Below, piece by piece: positions 61,759 to 64,000 of a stretch of DNA of 64,000 nucleotides; the first letter of the stretch is position 1, and every line of letters starts with the position of its first letter. Below the pieces are notes generated by a model. The model was not told the DNA's origin, ran no database searches, and saw only the letters and a list, made by a program, of their open reading frames with translations. Source of the DNA: Actinomadura sp. CNU-125. Its GTDB lineage: Bacteria; Actinomycetota; Actinomycetes; Streptosporangiales; Streptosporangiaceae. The position numbers and the translations under genes were made by a program. Location: contig NZ_MKJY01000222.1 in assembly GCF_001942465.1 (NCBI RefSeq), forward strand, positions 102,785-166,784, written 5' to 3'.

Positions 61759-62932
61759 ACACCGGCTTCCAGCGCGTTCCCGTCATCCTGCACACCGAGG
61801 AGCGGTCCGCGGTCGTCGAGACCTACGGCTTCGCGGGCAGCCAGGGGGTGACGCTCGAAGGCCAGCTCCTGCGGCCGGACACCGGCGGGGACGCGTCGAC
61901 GCTGTTCGTCTTCATGCACCCGACCTCCACCCTGCAGCTGCTGCCGATGCCGGAGGCGATCGCGGGCCGGGGCCACCACGTCCTGTGCGCCGCGAGCCGC
62001 TACCCCAAGAACGACGCGGCGCTGATCATGGAGAAGGTGCTGCTCGACCTGGCCTCCTGGATCCGCTGGGCCCGCGAGACGGCCGGCTACGACAAGGTCG
62101 TGCTGGTCGGCTGGTCCGGCGGCGGCTCGCTGTCGCTCTACTCTACCAGGCCGAGGCCGAGGACCCGTCCGTGACGCACACGCCCGCCGGGGACCCGGTC
62201 GACGTGGCCGGCGCCGGGCTGCTCCCCGCCGACGCGGTCGTCTTCATCGCGGCGCACCTGTCGCGGGCCGAGACCCTCACCGAGTGGACGGACCCGTCCG
62301 TCCTCGACGAGAACGACCCCGGCCGGCGCGACCCCGAACTCGACATCTACGCGCCGGACGCCCGGCACGTCCCGCCGTTCGGCGCCGAGTTCGTCGCGCG
62401 GTTCCGGGCGGCGCAGCGGGCCCGCAACGAGCGGATCACCGGCTGGGTGCTGGCCGAACTCGAACGGCTGCGCGCCGCCGGGGGCGTCGAACTCGAACGC
62501 CCGTTCATCGTGCACCGCACGATGTGCGACGTCCGCTGGCTCGACCCGTCCGTCGATCCCAACGACCGGCGCCCGAACTGGACGTACCTGGGCGATCCGC
62601 GCACGGCCAACGTGGGGCCGGTCGGCCTGGCCCGGTTCACGACGCTGCGGTCCTGGCTGAGCCAGTGGAGCCTGTCGCACACCCGGGCGCGCGGCGCCGT
62701 CAACGCCGCCCGCATCACCCGGACGCCCGTCCTGCAGGTCGAGAACTCCGCCGACGACGCCGTCCCCGCGACCCACAACCGGATCGTGCGCGACGCGCTG
62801 GGCACCGCCGACGCGTCCTACCACCTCATCAAGGGCGCCACCCACTACTACAAGGGGCAGCCCGAGCACATGCGGGAGTGCCTCGACGTCGTCGAGAGCT
62901 GGTGCGCGGAGCGCGGTCTGCTCCCCGGTTGA
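61755..62932 (+). CDS. large alpha/beta hydrolase (paralogue of 29241-30422), one frameshift
   Basis: The first frame has LFVFMHPTSTLQLLPMPEAI, KNDAALIMEKVLLDLASWIR and VLVGWSGGGSLSLY (nucleophile GWSGG); after about 62143 a second frame has LLYQAEAEDPSVTHTPAGDP, WLDPSVDPNDRRPNWTYLGD, NVGPVGLARFTTLRSWLSQW and KGATHYYKGQPEHM (His). Block after block matches the hydrolase at 29241-30422. Length is 2 modulo 3. Coupling to an HGD-type gene at both loci implies it acts on the ring-fission product or a conjugate of it. Confidence 0.87.
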
Positions 62933-62953
62933 ACCGTCGCTAGGATTTCCGGC

Positions 62954-63638
62954 ATGCCCAAGCGGCCCGAAACGTCCCAGACCCTGAGCCGGGGCCTGGA
63001 CGTGCTGCAGCTCCTCGCCGCGTCCGAGACGGCGCTGTCACCGGCCCAGATCGCGACGGCGCTCGGCCTCAGCCGCACGATCGTGTACCGGCTCGTCTCC
63101 ACGCTCGCCGAGTACGGCCTCGTCCGGCGCGACCCGGACGGTTCGCTAACCATCGGCCTCGGCGCGCTGCGCCTCACCCGCAACCTGCACGCCGGGCTGC
63201 GGGAGACGGCGGGCGAGCACCTAGACCGGCTGGCGAACGCGGCGGGCGCGACCGCCCACCTGGTCGTCGCGGACGGCGGCGAGGCGCTCGCGGTGGCGGT
63301 GGTCGAGCCGCGCGCGACCACGTTCCACGTGGCGCACCGGGTCGGGAGCCGCACCCCGCTGGGCGTCGGCGCCGCCGGGAAGGCCCTGGTGGCGGCCGCC
63401 GAGGGACGCGACGGGCTGTTCTTCAGCGAGAACGAACTGGCCCCCGGGGCGCACGGCGTCAGCGCCCCGCTGCGGCGGGTGCGCGGCATCGCCGCGGCGG
63501 TCGGCGTCGTCACCCTGGTCGGCACCGCGACCCCGGAGATGCGCACGCTGGTCGAGCGGGCCGCGGCCGCCCTCGACGACGCCCTGGACCCGGACGACAA
63601 GTCCGGCGCGACACCCGCCCAGGCCCCAGGTTCGTTGA
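62954..63638 (+). CDS. IclR-family transcriptional regulator (3' end uncertain)
   Basis: MPKRPETSQTLSRGLDVLQL, LSPAQIATALGLSRTIVYRL and LAEYGLVRRDPDGSLTIGLG form the IclR winged helix; the effector domain follows (LANAAGATAHLVVADGGEAL, RVGSRTPLGVGAAGKALVAA) to LVERAAAALDDALDP. As written the frame stays open to 63946 across a large palindrome, which is unlikely. A TGA at 63636-63638, at the outer end of the palindrome arm, is a plausible true stop if two bases are missing. It is 21 bp after the hydrolase gene and likely regulates this operon. Confidence 0.85.
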
Positions 63639-63699
63639 CCTGCGGCGTGTTGCCCTTATCCGGGCGGGCGCCCATAAGGGCAACACGCCGCAGATCAAC
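63634..63699. terminator. large palindrome, convergent terminator
   Basis: Arms 63634-63658 and 63675-63699 (25 bp each, beginning GTTGACCTGCGGCGTG) are complementary at 24 of 25 positions around a 16-nt loop. Each arm carries a TGA reading inward from its gene. It separates the plus-strand IclR gene from the minus-strand small gene. Confidence 0.75.
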
Positions 63700-63921
63700 G
63701 GAGGGGCGGCCGCGACCGGCTGGGGCCTCGGCGGCGTCGGCTCGTCCGGCTTCGAGGGCGAGGTCGACGAGTTCCTCGAAGCGTTCCTTGGCCGGGAGTT
63801 CCATGGCGAGCAGCAGGGACAACCGGGTCAGGAAGACCGGGCTCGCGACGCCGGTCTCTTCGGCGGCGTCGATCGCGCGGCCGAGCAGCCGCCACGTCTC
63901 CTTCTTCTCCGCGACGTTCAC
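63695..63921 (-). CDS. small conserved protein (DUF2783-like), 3' end uncertain
   Basis: The GTG at 63919-63921 has AAGGAGA 9 nt upstream. MNVAEKKETWRLLGRAIDAA, SPVFLTRLSLLLAMELPAK and FEELVDLALEAG form a compact helical protein of about 60-75 residues; the pattern of an Ala-rich helix, FLxRLxLLLA and a final AL helix recalls DUF2783 proteins often found beside aromatic-degradation genes. This assignment is tentative. The frame stays open through the palindrome; a TGA at its outer arm (63695-63697) would end it if one base is missing. It probably begins a leftward gene or operon whose promoter lies in the final 80 bp. Confidence 0.5.
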
Positions 63922-64000
63922 CGGCCGGTCTCCTTCGTGTCGTTGACGATTCCCGTCCCCGCGATTCCCGACCCCGCGGGCCCTGTCCCCGCGATTGCCG

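Noticed and set aside
62848..63694. Minus-strand frame extending from the small 63921 gene back over the IclR gene
   Set aside because: Beyond the palindrome it is Ser/Arg/Ala-rich shadow sequence antisense to a recognisable IclR domain.
1..64000. CRISPR arrays, insertion sequences, prophage genes, rRNA
   Set aside because: No regularly spaced repeats, transposase, integrase, phage structural or rRNA sequence was found; the tandem repeats seen are short and intragenic.

Overview
The window is chromosomal DNA of a high-GC actinomycete. Evidence for this: GC-rich third codon positions throughout, GTG/TTG starts, a SigE-family sigma factor, a dTMP kinase fused to an MFS-like domain, a DUF574-type S-adenosyl methyltransferase, F420/LLM oxidoreductases and a Streptomyces-type VanR/VanS pair. 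An Actinomadura/Streptosporangiales relative is the best guess, but no rRNA is present to settle it.

Layout. (1) 0-13 kb, mostly minus strand: housekeeping block with a partial epoxide hydrolase, a PSP1 protein, fructosamine kinase, low-Mr phosphatase, a SigE sigma factor with a membrane FtsX-ectodomain protein, holB, tmk, topA, a DUF5703 protein, an M20 peptidase and tRNA-Leu(GAG). (2) 13.3-18.0 kb: FAD oxidase / MFS / SnoaL operon with a divergent LysR regulator, lying between tRNA-Leu and a partial copy of that tRNA's 3' end. (3) 18.1-25.4 kb, visibly less GC-rich: vanH-vanA type-vanX, a papain/C39-like protein, convergent vanS-vanR, then two overlapping AlkB-like 2-oxoglutarate oxygenases. 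(4) 25.4-48.5 kb: a catabolic cluster (crotonase, SDR, thiolase, two acyl-CoA dehydrogenases, large alpha/beta hydrolase, homogentisate-dioxygenase-like cupin, HpaB-type hydroxylase with flavin reductase, LLM oxidoreductase, two CoA ligases, two amidohydrolases, two TetR regulators) followed by a complete Dpp/Opp-type ABC importer. An AT-rich palindromic motif recurs upstream of several of these transcription units. (5) 48.5-60.4 kb: a NarL-type two-component system with a CPBP protease, two related esterases flanking a zinc-ribbon methyltransferase, a GntR regulator, a secreted lipase, an LLM/TetR pair, a DUF574 methyltransferase and a WD40 protein with a decapitated kinase domain. (6) 60.5-64 kb: a second homogentisate-dioxygenase-like gene plus large hydrolase (paralogous to the pair in region 4), an IclR regulator and a small convergent gene.

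How the genes work together. Region 3 would replace D-Ala-D-Ala with D-Ala-D-Lac in peptidoglycan precursors under VanRS control. Region 4 reads as uptake, CoA activation, ring hydroxylation, ring cleavage and beta-oxidation of an unidentified aromatic compound. Region 6 looks like a smaller parallel module.

Caution on quality: about 16 genes carry frameshifts, including essential topA, holB and tmk. All twelve genes with a single break have a length of 2 modulo 3, so uncorrected one-base deletions in the sequence are more likely than true pseudogenes. None is seen between about 26.2 and 54.2 kb.
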